Below are positions 14,588-15,765 of a stretch of 15,765 nt of DNA, piece by piece; position 1 is the first letter of the stretch, and each line of letters opens with the position of its first letter. The DNA is from Desulfobacteraceae bacterium (GTDB lineage: Bacteria > Desulfobacterota > Desulfobacteria > Desulfobacterales > Desulfobacteraceae). The notes below the pieces were generated by a model that saw only the letters and a program-made list of their open reading frames with translations, did no database searches and had not been told where the DNA came from. The stretch is from contig WFQS01000166.1 of the NCBI GenBank assembly GCA_015486915.1, positions 1-15,765 of the forward strand. The letters are read 5' to 3'. Made by a program: the position numbers and the translations under genes.

Positions 14588-15715
14588 ATGATAAAACATA
14601 AAATCCTGAAAAAAGAGAATAAAATCATGGTGGTGGATGATGAAGATAGCAATCTGCGTTTAATGGAGGCCCTGCTGATTCCCCACGGGTATGATGTGAT
14701 CCTGGCACAGGATGGCAGGCAGGCCCTTGACATAATCAAGAAATCCCCTCCTGATGTGATTCTGTTAGATGTCATGATGCCTGTAATGAATGGGTTTGAA
14801 CTTGCCGGAAAGCTTAAAAGCAGTGAAGAAACGCATCATATTCCAATTGTCATGGTAACAGCTCTCAATAATGTTGATGACAGGGTAAAAGCCATTGAGG
14901 CAGGTGCTGATGATTTTCTATCCAAACCCGTTGATGAGACTGAGCTCACTGCAAGGGTGCGATCTCTTGTTAAGGTAAAAGCCCTTCATGATCACATGAA
15001 AAATTATCAGAAAGAGCTTGAAACTGAAGTGGAAAAAAGAACACGCCAGCTTTATTCATCATGTGAAAAAATCAAAAAATCATCCTTTGACACAATTATG
15101 AGGCTGTCCAGGGCTGCTGAATATAAGGATGAGGATACCGGCGCCCATGTAAAACGCATGAGCCATTACAGCGCAGCAATTGCTGAAAAAATGGGTCTCA
15201 ACGAGACAAGTGTAGAATCTATTCTTCTTGCTTCTCCCATGCACGATGTGGGTAAAATCGGTATTCCGGATAAAATTTTGTTAAAACCTGGCAAGCTTGA
15301 TAATAAAGAGTGGACAACAATGAAAATGCATGCTTCCATAGGCGGGGAGATATTGGCCGGAGCAAAATCGGGCTTTATCAGGCTTGCCGAGATTATCGCC
15401 CTTACCCACCATGAAAAATGGGACGGCAGCGGTTATCCCCTGGGACTTAAAGGAAAACAGATTCCCCTTGTGGGAAGAATAGTGGCACTTGGAGATGTGT
15501 TTGATGCCCTGACTTCAAAAAGACCGTATAAAGACGCTTTTTCCATTGAAAAATCATTTGCCATTATCAGGGAAACCACTGGAACCCATTTTGACCCCGA
15601 TGTTGTAAAAGCTTTTTTTAGTATTATCGACCATATACTTGCCATAAAAAAGAAATTTATGGATGAAACCCGCAGCCTTTTTGTCCAGATGACAGAGACA
15701 GGCGGTATAAAATAA
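14588..15715 (+). CDS. Response regulator with HD-GYP domain (c-di-GMP phosphodiesterase, RpfG-like)
   Basis: This is a 375-residue two-domain protein. The receiver (about 12-130) has D17/D18, phosphoacceptor D61 in VILLDVMMPVMNG, T91 and K113 in FLSKPVD. A coiled coil (about 136-165) leads to an HD-GYP domain (about 168-360) with DEDTGAHVKRMSHY, the metal-binding H219-D220 in MHDVGKIGIPDKILLKPGKL, H248, HHEKWDGSGYP (274-284, holding the GYP motif) and GDVFDALTSKRPYK. All motif residues are present, so it should hydrolyse cyclic di-GMP, controlled by receiver phosphorylation. The receiver is a close relative of the one in the preceding kinase, the natural partner 63 bp upstream. AGAGGA 9 nt before the ATG is a moderate ribosome binding site. 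The gene is complete. Confidence 0.95.
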   Translation: MIKHKILKKENKIMVVDDEDSNLRLMEALLIPHGYDVILAQDGRQALDIIKKSPPDVILLDVMMPVMNGFELAGKLKSSEETHHIPIVMVTALNNVDDRVKAIEAGADDFLSKPVDETELTARVRSLVKVKALHDHMKNYQKELETEVEKRTRQLYSSCEKIKKSSFDTIMRLSRAAEYKDEDTGAHVKRMSHYSAAIAEKMGLNETSVESILLASPMHDVGKIGIPDKILLKPGKLDNKEWTTMKMHASIGGEILAGAKSGFIRLAEIIALTHHEKWDGSGYPLGLKGKQIPLVGRIVALGDVFDALTSKRPYKDAFSIEKSFAIIRETTGTHFDPDVVKAFFSIIDHILAIKKKFMDETRSLFVQMTETGGIK

Positions 15716-15765
15716 ATTTTTTATTGAGCCTGAATTTGTTGTGCCTGAAGTGGTATATACAATAA
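15716..15765. other. Window end; possible edge of another hairpin repeat
   Basis: Only 50 bases follow the HD-GYP gene. TTTGTTGTG at 15736-15744 equals the outer left arm of forward hairpin copies (as at 5424-5432), but the next bases do not give GAGGC before the window ends, so it may be chance. Confidence 0.2.

Overview
All supported genes in this window lie on the + strand. The organism looks like an AT-rich, signalling-rich anaerobic Desulfobacterota member of the Desulfobacula/Desulfobacter kind. That placement is inferred from the style of the PAS/GAF histidine kinases, the AtoE-type fatty acid carrier, the ferredoxin-cysteine GMC oxidoreductase and an IS200-type remnant. No rRNA or marker gene is present to confirm it.

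Layout. Positions 1-790 hold no intact gene: two hairpin repeats, then a decayed fragment of a histidine kinase that closely matches the intact kinase at 8196-9833. A small metabolic block follows: an isochorismatase/nicotinamidase-like cysteine hydrolase (791-1366), an AtoE-family short-chain fatty acid transporter (1619-2980), the stump of an IS200/IS605 element (about 3096-3372), and a GMC/cholesterol-oxidase-type flavoprotein (3494-5125) whose frame is broken by one in-frame TGA at 4424.

The rest (5515-15715) is a two-component and cyclic-di-GMP signalling cluster. It contains a soluble NarX-like PAS-PAS kinase with its NarL-like response regulator (5515-7802), a PAS-kinase-receiver hybrid (8196-9833), a membrane Cache/GAF/PAS kinase (10190-12688) followed by a stand-alone receiver (12839-13198), a receiver-kinase fusion (13361-14524), and a receiver-HD-GYP c-di-GMP phosphodiesterase (14588-15715). 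The last two carry closely related receivers. The only non-transcriptional output seen is c-di-GMP breakdown, so part of the cluster may be a phosphorelay ending there; partner wiring is inferred from gene order only.

The most striking unexplained structure is a dispersed imperfect-palindrome family. One arm reads GTTGTGAGGC and the other GCCTCATGGCCGTTAT, around a partly conserved interior. Nine copies occur at five intergenic loci (1-155, 5271-5475, 7896-8179, 9908-9962, 13283-13331). Four of these loci lie directly upstream of a kinase gene and the fifth lies upstream of the kinase pseudogene. Copies are often separated by a second hairpin with AAAGAGC/GCTCTTT arms. It resembles a REP/BIME-type or MITE-type element, but I do not recognise it as a named family.
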